DNA of 64,000 nt from Streptococcus sp. oral taxon 431. Lineage in GTDB: Bacteria; Bacillota; Bacilli; Lactobacillales; Streptococcaceae. The position numbers and the translations under genes were made by a program. Location: positions 36,985 through 100,984 of the forward strand of contig NZ_JALDUI010000005.1 in the NCBI RefSeq assembly GCF_023115445.1, given 5' to 3'. The notes beneath the pieces are model-generated. The model saw only the letters and a program-made list of their open reading frames with translations, was not told where the DNA came from and made no database searches. Positions 8,637 to 18,343 of the stretch are shown piece by piece; the stretch's first letter is position 1; each line of letters starts with the position of its first letter.

Positions 8637-9332
8637 ATGCGCGAATCTCGTCCAGTTATTGCTCTTGATTTTCCAAGTTTTGAGGCAGTCAAGAAATTTT
8701 TAGCTCTTTTTCCAGCTGAAGGGAGCCTCTATTTAAAGGTAGGTATGGAGCTCTATTATGCTACAGGTCCGGAGATTGTTTCTTATTTGAAAGGCTTGGG
8801 ACATAGCGTCTTTCTAGATCTCAAACTCCATGATATACCTAATACAGTCAAGTCAGCCATGAAGGTTTTGTCTAATCTGGGCGTTGACATGACCAACGTT
8901 CACGCAGCAGGTGGTGTTGAAATGATGAAGGCTGCGCGTGAAGGTCTTGGAAAAGAAGCCAAATTGATTGCTGTTACCCAGTTGACTTCAACTTCTGAAG
9001 AACAAATGAGAGACTTTCAAAATATTCAAACCAGTCTTCAAGAATCAGTCATTCATTATGCCAAGAAAACTGCTGAAGCCGGTTTAGATGGTGTGGTTTG
9101 TTCGGCTCAGGAAGTGAAACTCATCAAAGAAGTGACAAGCAAAGATTTTATCTGCCTGACACCAGGTATTCGTCCAGCAGGGGCTGCAGTTGGAGACCAA
9201 AAACGAATTATGACACCTGCAGATGCTTATCAGATTGGTAGTGACTATATCGTTGTCGGCCGCCCAATCACTCAAGCCACTGATCCAGTAGCAGCTTATC
9301 ATGCTATCAAGGATGAGTGGAACCAAGACTGA
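8637..9332 (+). CDS. pyrF: Orotidine-5'-phosphate decarboxylase
   Basis: PyrF decarboxylates OMP to UMP, the last step of de novo pyrimidine synthesis. The 231 residues form a single TIM barrel. ALDFPSF at the N terminus carries the first substrate-binding Asp, and [12 protein letters not shown] carries the catalytic D-x-K-x-x-D array. The phosphate-binding end TPGIRPAG and VVGRPITQA are also present. It starts at ATG 8637 after aaaaggag. pyrE follows 39 bases later in the same transcription unit under the PyrR attenuator. Confidence 0.98.
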   Translation: MRESRPVIALDFPSFEAVKKFLALFPAEGSLYLKVGMELYYATGPEIVSYLKGLGHSVFLDLKLHDIPNTVKSAMKVLSNLGVDMTNVHAAGGVEMMKAAREGLGKEAKLIAVTQLTSTSEEQMRDFQNIQTSLQESVIHYAKKTAEAGLDGVVCSAQEVKLIKEVTSKDFICLTPGIRPAGAAVGDQKRIMTPADAYQIGSDYIVVGRPITQATDPVAAYHAIKDEWNQD

Positions 9333-9371
9333 AATTAAAGAAATAGATTATAAAAACAAAAGGAGTAGACC

Positions 9372-10004
9372 ATGACACTTGCTAAAGATATTGCTAGCCA
9401 TCTATTGAAAATTCAAGCCGTTTACCTCAAGCCAGAAGAACCCTTTACTTGGGCATCAGGTATCAAGTCACCGATTTATACGGACAACCGTGTGACACTT
9501 GCTTATCCAGAAACTCGTAGCTTGATTGAAAATGGTTTTGTGGAGGCCATCAAGGAAGAATTCCCAGAAGTAGAAGTGATTGCAGGAACAGCGACTGCAG
9601 GTATTCCTCACGGTGCTATCATCGCTGACAAGATGAATCTGCCATTTGCTTATATCCGCAGCAAACCAAAAGACCACGGTGCAGGAAACCAAATCGAAGG
9701 CCGTGTAGCTCAGGGTCAAAAAATGGTAGTTGTCGAAGACCTTATTTCAACTGGTGGTTCAGTTCTTGAAGCTGTTGCAGCAGCCAAACGTGAAGGAGCT
9801 GATGTTCTTGGAGTTGTGGCTATCTTCAGCTATCAATTGCCAAAAGCAGATAAGAACTTTGCGGATGCTGGTGTTAAACTAGTAACCCTTTCAAACTACA
9901 GCGAACTGATTCATTTGGCTCAAGAAGAAGGCTACATCACACCAGAAGGACTTGACCTCCTAAAACGTTTTAAAGAAGACCAAGAAAATTGGCAAAAAGC
10001 TTAA
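9372..10004 (+). CDS. pyrE: Orotate phosphoribosyltransferase
   Basis: PyrE joins orotate to PRPP to give OMP, the substrate of the upstream pyrF product. The 210-residue type I phosphoribosyltransferase shows the PRPP loop [15 protein letters not shown] near residue 120 and the catalytic flexible loop [14 protein letters not shown] near 97. The ribosome site is aaaggag before ATG 9372. It ends the unit at the terminator 10015-10050. Confidence 0.98.
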   Translation: MTLAKDIASHLLKIQAVYLKPEEPFTWASGIKSPIYTDNRVTLAYPETRSLIENGFVEAIKEEFPEVEVIAGTATAGIPHGAIIADKMNLPFAYIRSKPKDHGAGNQIEGRVAQGQKMVVVEDLISTGGSVLEAVAAAKREGADVLGVVAIFSYQLPKADKNFADAGVKLVTLSNYSELIHLAQEEGYITPEGLDLLKRFKEDQENWQKA

Positions 10005-10014
10005 GGTATATAAA

Positions 10015-10050
10015 AATCAGGTAGTCACTAGGATTACCTGATTTCTTTTT
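10015..10050. terminator. Bidirectional terminator between pyrE and amino acid ABC operon
   Basis: AATCAGGTA pairs with TACCTGATT across an 11-base loop. It is followed by tcttttt on the plus strand and by tttta on the minus strand, serving two convergent genes. Confidence 0.85.
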
Positions 10051-10064
10051 ATTCTCGGAAAGTA

Positions 10065-10931
10065 TTAGTCAACTTTTCCACCTTCAACAACCAGGTCATC
10101 TGCTTTAGCAGCGTCACCGTAAGTTGGGTGGAGTGTTTTTTCATAGGCTTTGTGGAAGAAGTTTTCCTTACCTAATTTTTCGATTTCTTGGTTGATGTAG
10201 TCGAGTAGTTCTTGGTTACCTTTTTGAACTGCTGGTGCAATGGTATCTGGGTTACCAAGAGAAGTAATTCCTACTTCATATCCTTTATTTTCAAGGGCCC
10301 AAGCTAGAACTTCAGTATTGTCAGTAGAGAAGGCATCTCCGCGTCCATCAAGAAGGGCTTGATAGGCATCGCTATATTGGTCATATTTTTGAAGTTTTAC
10401 TTCTGGGTGATTTTTCTCAAAGTAAGTTTCAGCAGTCGTTCCTTTTGTAACGATCAAGGTTTTGCCTTCAAGTTGCTTAACATCTGTAATTAGACCAGTC
10501 TTAGGTGACACAACACCGAGAGAAACTTTCATGTAAGGAAGGGCAAAGTCAACTTGTTTTTTACGTTCGTCAGTAACTGTGAAGTTGGCAAGGGTGATAT
10601 CAACCTTGTTTGAAATCAAGTATTCAGCACGGTTGGCAGCATCCACTGATACATATTTCGGTTTCACACCAAGGTCTTGTGCTAATTGGTTACCAAGTTC
10701 GATATCGTAACCTTGGTAAGAACCATCGTTGTCAACATAACCAAATGGTTTTTTGTCTCCAAATACCGCGATTCGAAGTTCCCCACTTTTCTTAATTTCA
10801 TCGATTGTGCGAGCCTTGGCAGTGGTTTTAACAGACGATGAACCAGCATTTCCGCCTGAACTACAAGCTGTGACAAAGATAAGAGCAAATGCTAGCGCAA
10901 AAACAGTTAGAATTGGTTTAAGTAGTTTCAT
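10065..10931 (-). CDS. Polar amino acid ABC transporter, substrate-binding lipoprotein
   Basis: A 288-residue family 3 solute-binding protein. The signal peptide ends in lipobox VTAC with Cys23 as the lipidation site, so the protein is tethered outside the membrane. The mature part begins with a Ser/Gly linker, then IKKSGELRIAVFGDKKPFGY and YDIELGNQLAQDLG, typical of glutamine, glutamate, arginine or cystine binders. The exact ligand is not readable. Its gene is promoter-distal in a four-gene minus-strand operon (permease, permease, ATPase, this gene), 18 bases after the ATPase. Confidence 0.93.
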   Translation of the reverse strand: MKLLKPILTVFALAFALIFVTACSSGGNAGSSSVKTTAKARTIDEIKKSGELRIAVFGDKKPFGYVDNDGSYQGYDIELGNQLAQDLGVKPKYVSVDAANRAEYLISNKVDITLANFTVTDERKKQVDFALPYMKVSLGVVSPKTGLITDVKQLEGKTLIVTKGTTAETYFEKNHPEVKLQKYDQYSDAYQALLDGRGDAFSTDNTEVLAWALENKGYEVGITSLGNPDTIAPAVQKGNQELLDYINQEIEKLGKENFFHKAYEKTLHPTYGDAAKADDLVVEGGKVD

Positions 10932-10949
10932 AATAATCTCCTTTATTGA

Positions 10950-11708
10950 TTATAGATATGAGCCAAACTGGCTAAAGTCAAAGACGTTTAAAAATTCTTG
11001 TGCTCGTTTCGTTTGTGGATTTGTGAAGAATTCTTGAGCAGTTCCTTCTTCAGCAATCTTCCCTTGGTCAAGGAAGATGATGCGATCCGCAATTGCTTGG
11101 GCAAACTGCATTTCATGGGTTACCAGTATCATGGTACGCCCTTCTTGTGCCAAGTCATTGATAAGCTCTAGGACCTCACGCACCATTTCTGGATCCAGTG
11201 AAGCAGTTACTTCATCAAAGAGGATAATTTCTGGATGCATGAGAAGTGCACGAACGATGGCTACCCGTTGCTTTTGTCCACCAGATAACTGGCGAGCGAA
11301 GCTATGTTTTTTGTCTAGAAGTCCGACACGTTCTAGTAGTTGTAGAGCTTCTTCCGTTACTTCTTTCTTGTCTCTTCCCTGAGCTTTGATAGGTCCTAGA
11401 ATGAGGTTTTGTAGGACGTCTAGATGGGGAAAGAGTTCATAACTTTGAAATACCATGCCAATCTTTTGGCGAACTAGGTGAAAATCTTTCTGATTGCCAA
11501 TAATGGACTGGCCATCCAGCAGGATATCTCCTCCTTGAATACTTTCTAAACCATTGAGGCAACGAAGAAGGGTGCTTTTCCCACAACCAGATGGTCCTAG
11601 GATGACGACAACTTCTCCCTTTTTGATATCTAGAGAAAGTCCTTGGAGGATAGGATTGTCTCCGAAGGATTTTTTTAGTTCCTTGATTTCTAAAATAGTT
11701 TCAGACAT
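10950..11708 (-). CDS. Polar amino acid ABC transporter, ATP-binding subunit
   Basis: A 252-residue ATPase of the GlnQ/HisP class that powers the two adjacent permeases. Motifs: Walker A LGPSGCGKST (about residue 36), Q-loop VFQSYELFPH, signature LSGGQKQR, Walker B IILFDEVTASLDPE (Val where Pro is commoner) and switch His in LVTHEMQFA. It abuts the permease stop with no gap, indicating tight coupling. Confidence 0.95.
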   Translation of the reverse strand: MSETILEIKELKKSFGDNPILQGLSLDIKKGEVVVILGPSGCGKSTLLRCLNGLESIQGGDILLDGQSIIGNQKDFHLVRQKIGMVFQSYELFPHLDVLQNLILGPIKAQGRDKKEVTEEALQLLERVGLLDKKHSFARQLSGGQKQRVAIVRALLMHPEIILFDEVTASLDPEMVREVLELINDLAQEGRTMILVTHEMQFAQAIADRIIFLDQGKIAEEGTAQEFFTNPQTKRAQEFLNVFDFSQFGSYL

Positions 11709-12386
11709 TTAGTTCCTCCAATGTTTTTCTAGATGAGTAGATAGTTTGGAAATAGGGAAACAAACTGCGAAATACAAGACTAGGATGGTTCCATATATCC
11801 AAAAGGAAGCGGTTGGGATGGTTAAGCGATTGCTATCAATGATTTGTTGTCCAACCTTGGTAACTTCAACAACTCCAATCAAAACAACCAAGGAAGTGGT
11901 TTTGATCATCCGAGTGACAAGATTGATGGCTTGTGGAAGTAATCTTCTCAAGACTTGCGGGATGATGATATGGTAGTAGAGTTGCACTTTAGTTAAACCA
12001 AGCGCTTGTCCGCTCTCAAACTGATGCTTAGGGAGGGAAGTGATGGCTCCACGGACCAAGTCCCCCATCTCAGCTGTTCCCCAAAGAGTGAAAACGATAA
12101 TAGCAGAAGTCTCACCTGAGATATTGATATTAAAGTTTCGAGCCAAACCAAAGTAAACGATGAAGAGAAGCACCAGCTGGGGCATAATCCGGATAAATTC
12201 TAGATAAAAACGTGTCAAGAAGCGAATCACTCTAGAATGAGAGGTCATGATAATTCCCATCACCGTTCCGAAAATCATGGATAAGAAGACAGACAGGATA
12301 GAAATTCCAATTGTGACTCCCAATCCCTGTAAAATTCTCAGGAGATTATTTCCCTGAAAGAGTACTTGCATTCCCGAATCCTGCAT
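11709..12386 (-). CDS. Polar amino acid ABC transporter permease 2
   Basis: A 225-residue HisM/GlnP-type permease with an N-terminal TVGIGISILSV-like helix region and the EAA loop ESGQALGLTKVQLYYHIIIP near residue 140. It overlaps the upstream permease by up to 41 bases. A second in-frame ATG five codons in (12371) would reduce the overlap to 26. With its sister permease it probably forms the heterodimeric channel of the importer. Confidence 0.93.
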   Translation of the reverse strand: MQDSGMQVLFQGNNLLRILQGLGVTIGISILSVFLSMIFGTVMGIIMTSHSRVIRFLTRFYLEFIRIMPQLVLLFIVYFGLARNFNINISGETSAIIVFTLWGTAEMGDLVRGAITSLPKHQFESGQALGLTKVQLYYHIIIPQVLRRLLPQAINLVTRMIKTTSLVVLIGVVEVTKVGQQIIDSNRLTIPTASFWIYGTILVLYFAVCFPISKLSTHLEKHWRN

Positions 12387-13041
12387 GACGGAGCCTCCTT
12401 TCTATCCAGCTAAAGACTAGTGATATGGGTAGGAGCATGATAAGGTAAGCAACCACCAACATAGCCAGCGCAATGTCTGTCTCATAATAGAGGCCAATCA
12501 AATCCTTAGCAACGTACATAAGGTCAGCAAGGGCAACTGCCGAAAAGACAGAAGTTTCCTTGATGAGGAAAATAACATTGGCACTAAAGGATGGTAGAGC
12601 AACCGCAGTCGCTTGTGGCAGAACCACGTAGCGAAAGACCTGGAATGGTGTAAGCCCAATGGCTAAACCAATTTCATGCTGGGTTTGACTGACTGCTTCT
12701 AGCCCGCTTCGGAAAGATTCCGCCATGTAGGAACCACCTAAAAAAATCAGTCCCAGTGTTGCACAGACTTCTGAAGATAGGACAATCCCGATACGTGGAA
12801 GACCGAAGTAGAGAAAGAAAAGTTGTATCAAAAGGGGTGTGTTTCGTGACAATTCTATATAGGCTGTTGCCAACTGGGAGAAAACAGGAAGGCGGTAATG
12901 CCGGATGACGCTGACGATGAGCCCCAGCAAAAAAGAACCTAGAATTCCCCAAACTGCAATATGCAAGGTCAGAAAGAATGCCTCTTGATAAAGTGGTAGA
13001 TATTGTTCAACAATAGACCAATCCAAACTAAAACCTCCCAT
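12346..13041 (-). CDS. Polar amino acid ABC transporter permease 1
   Basis: A 231-residue HisQ/HisM-type permease and first gene of the importer operon. The EAA loop EIGLAIGLTPFQVFRYVVLP lies near residue 125. The ATG at 13041 is followed, not preceded, by a Shine-Dalgarno-like GGGAGG. That GGGAGG sits seven bases before an in-frame TTG at 13026, which would begin LDWSIVEQYLP (read as Met). The TTG start is therefore likely the real one, giving 226 residues. An extended -10 (TGCTACAAT) lies about 25 bases upstream on the minus strand, back to back with the copper operon. Confidence 0.9.
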   Translation of the reverse strand: MGGFSLDWSIVEQYLPLYQEAFFLTLHIAVWGILGSFLLGLIVSVIRHYRLPVFSQLATAYIELSRNTPLLIQLFFLYFGLPRIGIVLSSEVCATLGLIFLGGSYMAESFRSGLEAVSQTQHEIGLAIGLTPFQVFRYVVLPQATAVALPSFSANVIFLIKETSVFSAVALADLMYVAKDLIGLYYETDIALAMLVVAYLIMLLPISLVFSWIERRLRHAGFGNASTLSGK

Positions 13042-13161
13042 CTAGAAATGATAAAAACATTGTAGCATTAAAAGGGAGCTTTGGATAATATGTATTTTCT
13101 ATCACAATGATAGACAAAATCTATTGGAAAGAGAAATTTTTAAAATTTTTAGGAAATTTAA

Positions 13162-13214
13162 TTGACAAATGTAGATTTTAAGAGTATACTGATAATTGTA
13201 ATTGACAAATGTAG
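13162..13214 (+). promoter_or_regulatory. copY promoter with two CopY operators
   Basis: TTGACA (13162-13167), a 17-base spacer and TATACT (13185-13190) form the promoter. Two identical boxes GACAAATGTAG at 13164-13174 and 13204-13214, 40 bp apart, fit the CopY consensus KACANNYGTMK. The first overlaps the -35 and the second the start of the transcript. CopY would block transcription until copper displaces zinc from the repressor. Confidence 0.9.
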
Positions 13215-13231
13215 ATTTTGGAGGTGTGCTG

Positions 13232-13627
13232 ATGCAGATTTCGGATGCAGAATGGCAGGTCATGAAGATTATCTGGATGCAGGGAGAACAGACTAGTACT
13301 GATCTCATAAAAGTATTAGAGAAAAGGTTTAGCTGGTCTAAATCCACGATCCAGACACTCTTAGCCCGTCTGGTAGAGAAAGAATGTTTGACTCGGGAAA
13401 AACAGGGCAAGTCCTTTGTCTATTCGTCCCTTTTAACGCTAGATGATAGTAAGGGCTTAATGGTTCAGGATATCAAAGACAAGCTTTGTTCTCGAAGAAT
13501 AAAGCTCTTGCTAGCTGATTTGATTGAAGAATGTGACTTTACCCTAGCTGACTTGGAAGGCTTGGAAGAAGTAATTTCAAAGAAAAAAGCAAGTGCTGTA
13601 ACAGAAGTAAGATGTAATTGTATGTAA
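13232..13627 (+). CDS. copY: Copper-responsive repressor CopY
   Basis: CopY is a BlaI/MecI-type winged-helix repressor of the copper operon. The 131 residues start MQISDAEWQVMKIIW, the typical opening. ATG 13232 was chosen because ggagg lies seven bases before it; an upstream in-frame TTG at 13202 falls inside the operator. The recognition helix region is SWSKSTIQTLLARLVEKE. The protein ends RCNCM, a single CxC pair. The well-studied Enterococcus hirae CopY has CxCxxxxCxC, so only half of that metal site is present here. cupA follows after 10 bases. Confidence 0.95.
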   Translation: MQISDAEWQVMKIIWMQGEQTSTDLIKVLEKRFSWSKSTIQTLLARLVEKECLTREKQGKSFVYSSLLTLDDSKGLMVQDIKDKLCSRRIKLLLADLIEECDFTLADLEGLEEVISKKKASAVTEVRCNCM

Positions 13628-13637
13628 AGGAGACGCT

Positions 13638-14009
13638 ATGTTAAATCTATTTGTATCTATTATTGTTCTAGGATTGATTGCTTTTATCCTCTTTTGGTTT
13701 TTCAAAAAACCTCAAGAAGACGGTAAGAGAGCTCAACAAAAGAATGGCTATCAAGAAATTCGAGTGGAAGTCATGGGGGGATATACTCCAGGAACTATTA
13801 TTCTAAAAAAATCGCAACCTGCTCGCATTATTTTCGATCGAAAAGATCCTTCACCTTGCTTGGACCAAATCGTTTTTCCAGACTTTGGAGTGCATGCAAA
13901 TCTGCCTATGGGAGACCAATATGTGGTTGAAATCACTCCTGAAGAAGCAGGTGAGTATGGTTTCTCTTGTGGCATGAATATGATGCACGGTAAGATGATT
14001 GTAGAATAG
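13638..14009 (+). CDS. cupA: Membrane-anchored copper chaperone CupA
   Basis: CupA is a cupredoxin-like Cu(I) chaperone that hands copper to CopA at the membrane. The 123 residues contain one N-terminal membrane helix (4-22) and then a soluble cupredoxin domain. Candidate copper ligands are Cys74 (PSPCLD), Cys111 and Met113/115/116 (SCGMNMMHGKM), matching the layout described for the pneumococcal protein as I recall it. It is nine bases upstream of copA, whose N-terminal domain has the same fold. Confidence 0.95.
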   Translation: MLNLFVSIIVLGLIAFILFWFFKKPQEDGKRAQQKNGYQEIRVEVMGGYTPGTIILKKSQPARIIFDRKDPSPCLDQIVFPDFGVHANLPMGDQYVVEITPEEAGEYGFSCGMNMMHGKMIVE

Positions 14010-14018
14010 GAGAATGAT

Positions 14019-16241
14019 ATGACTGAAATTGTAAAAGCAAGTCTTGAAAATGGTGTTCAAAAAATCCGTATCACGGCAGACAAAGGCTACCATCCAGCCC
14101 ACATTCAACTGCAAAAAGGGATTCCTGCTGAGATTACCTTTCACCGTGTGACACCATCAAACTGCTATAAGGAGATTCTCTTCGAAGAAGAAGGAATCCT
14201 AGAACCAATCGCTCAAGACGAGGAAAAAGTCATTCGCTTTACGCCTCAAGACTTGGGCGAGCATGAATTTTCATGCGGCATGAAGATGCAAAAGGGGACC
14301 TACACCGTTGTTGAAAAAACTAAAAAGTCTCTCAGTCTTTTACAGCGTTTTTGGATTACTAGTATCTTTACTGTGCCTCTTGTGATTCTCATGATTGGGA
14401 TGTCTACAGGAGGAATTAGTCACCAAGTCATGCGTTGGGGCACCTTTTTAGCCACAACACCCATTATGCTGGTAGCTGGAGTTCCATATATCAGAAGCGC
14501 CTGGGCTAGTTTTAAAAAGCACAATTCCAACATGGATACCTTGGTTGCTCTGGGAACCCTAGTGGCCTATTTCTATAGCTTAGTAGCCCTCTTCACTGGT
14601 CTGCCCGTTTACTTTGAAAGTGCTGCATTTATCCTCTTCTTCATTCTTTTGGGAGCAGTTTTTGAGGAAAAAATGCGAAAAAATACTTCGCAGGCAGTCG
14701 AAAAATTATTAGACCTACAAGCAAAGACAGCAGAGGTTTTGCGTGATGATGTTTATGTTCAAATCCCTCTAGAACAAGTCAAAGTTGGGGATCTCATTCG
14801 CGTTCGACCAGGTGAAAAAATTGCCGTTGATGGGACTGTGTTAGAAGGTGAAACGAGTATTGATGAATCAATGGTGACTGGGGAAAGTATTCCAGTCGAT
14901 AAATCAGTTGGAGATGCTGTTATTGGGTCAACTATCAATAATAGTGGTACGATCATCTTTAGAGCTGAAAAAGTTGGTTCTGAGACTATGCTGGCTCAGA
15001 TTGTGGACTTTGTGAAGAAAGCTCAAACGAGTCGTGCTCCTATTCAAGATTTGACCGACAAGATTTCAGGGATTTTTGTACCAGCAGTTGTCATTTTAGG
15101 ACTTCTTACTTTTTGGGTCTGGTTTGTTTTACTTGGAGATAGCTTTGTGACGTCACTTCTCTACGGAGTTGCTGTTTTGATAATTGCCTGTCCTTGTGCA
15201 CTAGGACTCGCGACACCGACAGCACTCATGGTTGGAACAGGACGAAGTGCCAAGATGGGGATTCTTCTCAAAAATGGTACAGTTTTACAGGAAATCCAAA
15301 AGGTCCAAACGGTTGTTTTTGATAAGACAGGAACCTTGACCGAAGGGAAGCCAGTAGTGACAGATGTTATTGGTGATGAAAGAGAAGTGCTAAGTTTGGC
15401 TGCTTCACTGGAAGATGTATCTCAACACCCGCTAGCTCAAGCTATTGTTAATCGTGCATCTGAACTAGGAATTAGCCTTTACCCAGTGGAAAACTTCCAA
15501 GCCTTGCATGGAAAAGGTGTGACTGGGATTATTAATGGTAAACAAGTCTTGCTTGGGAATGCTAAGCTCTTAGCTGACCTTGCTATTCCACATGATTATC
15601 AAGAACGATTTGATTTGCTTGAGAAAGAAGCAAAAACAGTTGTCTTCCTATCCGTAGATGGTCAGTTAAAAGGCTTAATTGCCTTGCAGGATGTCCCTAA
15701 GGAAAATGCTCGAGAAGCTATTGCTAAATTGAAAAAACGTGGTCTTAGAACGGTTATGCTTACTGGAGATAATGCTGGAGTAGCCCATGCGATTGCAGAG
15801 CAAATTGGAATCGAAGAAGTGATCGCAAATGTCTTGCCAGAGGAAAAGGCACATGAAATTCACAAGCTTCAAAAGAATGGCAAATTGGCCTTTGTTGGAG
15901 ATGGTATCAATGATGCGCCGGCCCTCAGTGTAGCGGATGTCGGAATTGCCATGGGCTCTGGGACAGATATTGCCATTGAATCAGCAGATCTTGTCCTTAC
16001 AACCAACAATTTACTAGGATTGGCACGTGCTTTTGATATGAGTAAGAAGACCTTTAATCGTATTCTACTCAATCTTTTCTGGGCTTCTATCTATAACCTC
16101 ATTGGTATTCCGATTGCAGCAGGAGTGTTTTCTGGTCTTGGTTTGGTACTCAATCCAGAACTTGCAGGATTGGCCATGGCCTTTAGTTCAGTATCTGTTT
16201 TAATCAGCTCTCTGATGCTTAATTTTACTAAAGTCGATTAA
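14019..16241 (+). CDS. copA: Copper-exporting P1B-type ATPase CopA
   Basis: CopA pumps Cu(I) out of the cell. The 740 residues begin with a CupA-like cupredoxin domain (about 1-95, ending [13 protein letters not shown]) in place of the usual CxxC heavy-metal domain, then the P-type core. Visible motifs: actuator TGES, ion site CPCALG in helix 6, phosphorylation site [18 protein letters not shown] nucleotide region and the hinge [10 protein letters not shown]. About eight membrane helices are expected. Operon order copY-cupA-copA and the spacing indicate co-induction by copper. A terminator lies directly after the stop. Confidence 0.97.
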   Translation: MTEIVKASLENGVQKIRITADKGYHPAHIQLQKGIPAEITFHRVTPSNCYKEILFEEEGILEPIAQDEEKVIRFTPQDLGEHEFSCGMKMQKGTYTVVEKTKKSLSLLQRFWITSIFTVPLVILMIGMSTGGISHQVMRWGTFLATTPIMLVAGVPYIRSAWASFKKHNSNMDTLVALGTLVAYFYSLVALFTGLPVYFESAAFILFFILLGAVFEEKMRKNTSQAVEKLLDLQAKTAEVLRDDVYVQIPLEQVKVGDLIRVRPGEKIAVDGTVLEGETSIDESMVTGESIPVDKSVGDAVIGSTINNSGTIIFRAEKVGSETMLAQIVDFVKKAQTSRAPIQDLTDKISGIFVPAVVILGLLTFWVWFVLLGDSFVTSLLYGVAVLIIACPCALGLATPTALMVGTGRSAKMGILLKNGTVLQEIQKVQTVVFDKTGTLTEGKPVVTDVIGDEREVLSLAASLEDVSQHPLAQAIVNRASELGISLYPVENFQALHGKGVTGIINGKQVLLGNAKLLADLAIPHDYQERFDLLEKEAKTVVFLSVDGQLKGLIALQDVPKENAREAIAKLKKRGLRTVMLTGDNAGVAHAIAEQIGIEEVIANVLPEEKAHEIHKLQKNGKLAFVGDGINDAPALSVADVGIAMGSGTDIAIESADLVLTTNNLLGLARAFDMSKKTFNRILLNLFWASIYNLIGIPIAAGVFSGLGLVLNPELAGLAMAFSSVSVLISSLMLNFTKVD

Positions 16242-16265
16242 AAAGGCGGTTTTAACCGCTTTTTT
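16242..16265 (+). terminator. Terminator of cop operon
   Basis: GCGGTT-TT-AACCGC flanked by A and T runs (aaaag..ctttttt) immediately after the copA stop. Confidence 0.88.
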
Positions 16266-16284
16266 GCTATTCTAAAACAGATTT

Positions 16285-16422
16285 TCAAAACGTTTTCAAT
16301 CTGTACTGTAATAGAGAATGAAAGTTTCTGAGCACATTCTTATGAAACTATAAGTAAATGTGATAAATTAGGAGTGTAAATTTACTGAATCGTTTTCAAA
16401 AAACATATAAAAGCGCTTTTAT
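16285..16422 (+). promoter_or_regulatory. CcpA-like (cre) sites upstream of spxB
   Basis: TCAAAACGTTTTCA (16285-16298) matches the cre consensus TGWNANCGNTNWCA at all but one base. A perfect 16-bp palindrome ATAAAAGCGCTTTTAT (16407-16422) matches with two end substitutions and lies 37 bases before the spxB start codon. A third cre-like string TGAATCGTTTTCA (16386-16398) is one base short. The CcpA link is inference from sequence plus known carbon control of pyruvate oxidase in oral streptococci. A -10/-35 pair could not be assigned confidently. Confidence 0.65.
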
Positions 16423-16458
16423 TATTCATCAAATTAACTTTTAAGGAGAGTTATCATT

Positions 16459-18234
16459 ATGACTCAAGGGAAAATTACTGCATCAGCAGCAATGCTTAAC
16501 GTATTGAAAACATGGGGCGTAGACACTATCTACGGTATCCCATCAGGAACACTCAGCTCACTTATGGACGCTTTGGCTGAAGACAAAGATATCCGTTTCT
16601 TGCAAGTTCGCCACGAAGAAACAGGTGCTCTTGCAGCGGTTATGCAGGCTAAATTTGGCGGTTCTATCGGTGTTGCAGTTGGTTCAGGTGGTCCAGGTGC
16701 GACTCACTTGATCAACGGTGTTTACGATGCAGCTATGGATAACACTCCATTCCTAGCGATCCTTGGATCACGTCCAGTTAATGAACTCAACATGGATGCC
16801 TTCCAAGAATTGAACCAAAACCCAATGTACAACGGTATCGCTGTTTACAACAAACGTGTAGCTTACGCAGAGCAATTGCCAAAAGTTATTGACGAAGCTT
16901 GCCGTGCTGCAGTTTCTAAAAAAGGTCCAGCTGTTGTTGAAATCCCAGTAAACTTCGGTTTCCAAGAAATCGACGAAAACTCATACTACGGTTCAGGTTC
17001 ATACGAGCGTTCATTCATCGCTCCTGCTTTGAACGAAGTTGAAATCAACAAAGCTGTTGAAATCTTGAACAATGCTGAACGTCCAGTTATCTATGCTGGT
17101 TACGGTGGTGTGAAAGCTGGTGAAGTGATCACTGAATTGTCACGTAAAATCAAAGCACCAATCATCACAACTGGTAAAAACTTTGAAGCCTTTGAATGGA
17201 ACTATGAAGGTTTGACAGGTTCTGCTTACCGTGTTGGTTGGAAACCAGCCAACGAAGTGGTCTTTGAAGCAGACACAGTTCTTTTCCTTGGTTCAAACTT
17301 CCCATTTGCTGAAGTTTACGAAGCATTCAAGAATACTGAAAAATTCATCCAAGTCGATATCGACCCTTACAAACTTGGTAAACGTCATGCCCTTGACGCT
17401 TCAATCCTCGGTGACGCAGGTCAAGCAGCTAAAGCTATCCTTGACAAAGTGAATCCAGTTGAATCAACTCCATGGTGGCGTGCAAACGTTAAGAACAACC
17501 AAAACTGGCGTGATTACATGAACAAACTCGAAGGTAAAACTGAGGGTGAATTGCAATTGTATCAAGTTTACAATGCTATCAACAAATACGCTGATCAAGA
17601 CGCTATCTACTCAATCGACGTAGGTGACACTACCCAAACATCTACTCGTCACCTCCACATGACACCTAAGAACATGTGGCGTACATCTCCACTCTTTGCG
17701 ACAATGGGTATTGCCCTTCCTGGTGGTATCGCTGCTAAGAAAGACAATCCAGATCGCCAAGTATGGAACATCATGGGTGACGGTGCATTCAACATGTGCT
17801 ACCCAGACGTGATCACAAACGTTCAATACGACCTTCCAGTTATCAACGTTGTCTTCTCAAATGGTAAATATGCCTTCATCAAGGACAAATACGAAGACAC
17901 AAACAAACACTTGTTTGGTTGTGACTTCCCTAATGCTGACTATGCGAAAATCGCTGAAGCGCAAGGTGCTGTAGGGTTCACTGTGAACCGTATCGAAGAT
18001 ATCGATGCAGTTGTTGCAGAAGCTGTTAAACTCAACAAAGAAGGTAAAACTGTTGTTATCGATGCTCACATCACTCCACACCGTCCACTTCCAGTAGAAG
18101 TACTTGAATTGGATCCAAAACTTCACTCAGAAGAAGCAATCAAAGCCTTCAAGGAAAAATACGAAGCAGAAGAACTCGTACCATTCCGCCTCTTCTTGGA
18201 AGAAGAAGGATTGCAATCACGCGCAATTAAATAA
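16459..18234 (+). CDS. spxB: Pyruvate oxidase SpxB
   Basis: SpxB converts pyruvate, phosphate and oxygen to acetyl phosphate, CO2 and hydrogen peroxide. It is the main peroxide source in Mitis-group streptococci. The 591 residues show the thiamine-diphosphate enzyme layout: an N-terminal PYR domain with [14 protein letters not shown] and the catalytic Glu in [10 protein letters not shown], a central FAD domain, and a C-terminal PP domain with GDGAFNM..NV motif binding ThDP-Mg. Codon use is strongly biased to highly expressed codons. ATG 16459 follows aaggagag. Carbon-control sites lie upstream. Acetyl phosphate feeds ATP formation and phosphorylates regulators. Confidence 0.98.
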   Translation: MTQGKITASAAMLNVLKTWGVDTIYGIPSGTLSSLMDALAEDKDIRFLQVRHEETGALAAVMQAKFGGSIGVAVGSGGPGATHLINGVYDAAMDNTPFLAILGSRPVNELNMDAFQELNQNPMYNGIAVYNKRVAYAEQLPKVIDEACRAAVSKKGPAVVEIPVNFGFQEIDENSYYGSGSYERSFIAPALNEVEINKAVEILNNAERPVIYAGYGGVKAGEVITELSRKIKAPIITTGKNFEAFEWNYEGLTGSAYRVGWKPANEVVFEADTVLFLGSNFPFAEVYEAFKNTEKFIQVDIDPYKLGKRHALDASILGDAGQAAKAILDKVNPVESTPWWRANVKNNQNWRDYMNKLEGKTEGELQLYQVYNAINKYADQDAIYSIDVGDTTQTSTRHLHMTPKNMWRTSPLFATMGIALPGGIAAKKDNPDRQVWNIMGDGAFNMCYPDVITNVQYDLPVINVVFSNGKYAFIKDKYEDTNKHLFGCDFPNADYAKIAEAQGAVGFTVNRIEDIDAVVAEAVKLNKEGKTVVIDAHITPHRPLPVEVLELDPKLHSEEAIKAFKEKYEAEELVPFRLFLEEEGLQSRAIK

Positions 18235-18306
18235 TTCCTCTTGTGGAAAATCAAAAGTAAACATTGTAGATTTTATGCTTTGATTTTCTTAGAGAGAAAC
18301 TTAAAA

Positions 18307-18329
18307 GATCGGAGCAATCCGGTCTTTTT
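18307..18329 (+). terminator. Repeated hairpin GATCGGAGCAATCCGGTC, copy 1
   Basis: GATCGG-AGCAAT-CCGGTC plus T run, about 70 bases after spxB. Six base pairs including one G-U. The same 18-mer core recurs at 18761 and, with one change, at 19386. Confidence 0.75.
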
Positions 18330-18343
18330 ATGGAGGATAGTAA

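Noticed and set aside
12674..12952. Open frame of about 90 codons inside the permease gene in another frame on the same strand
   Set aside because: It has no start signals and no family resemblance; it is a shadow of the permease codons.
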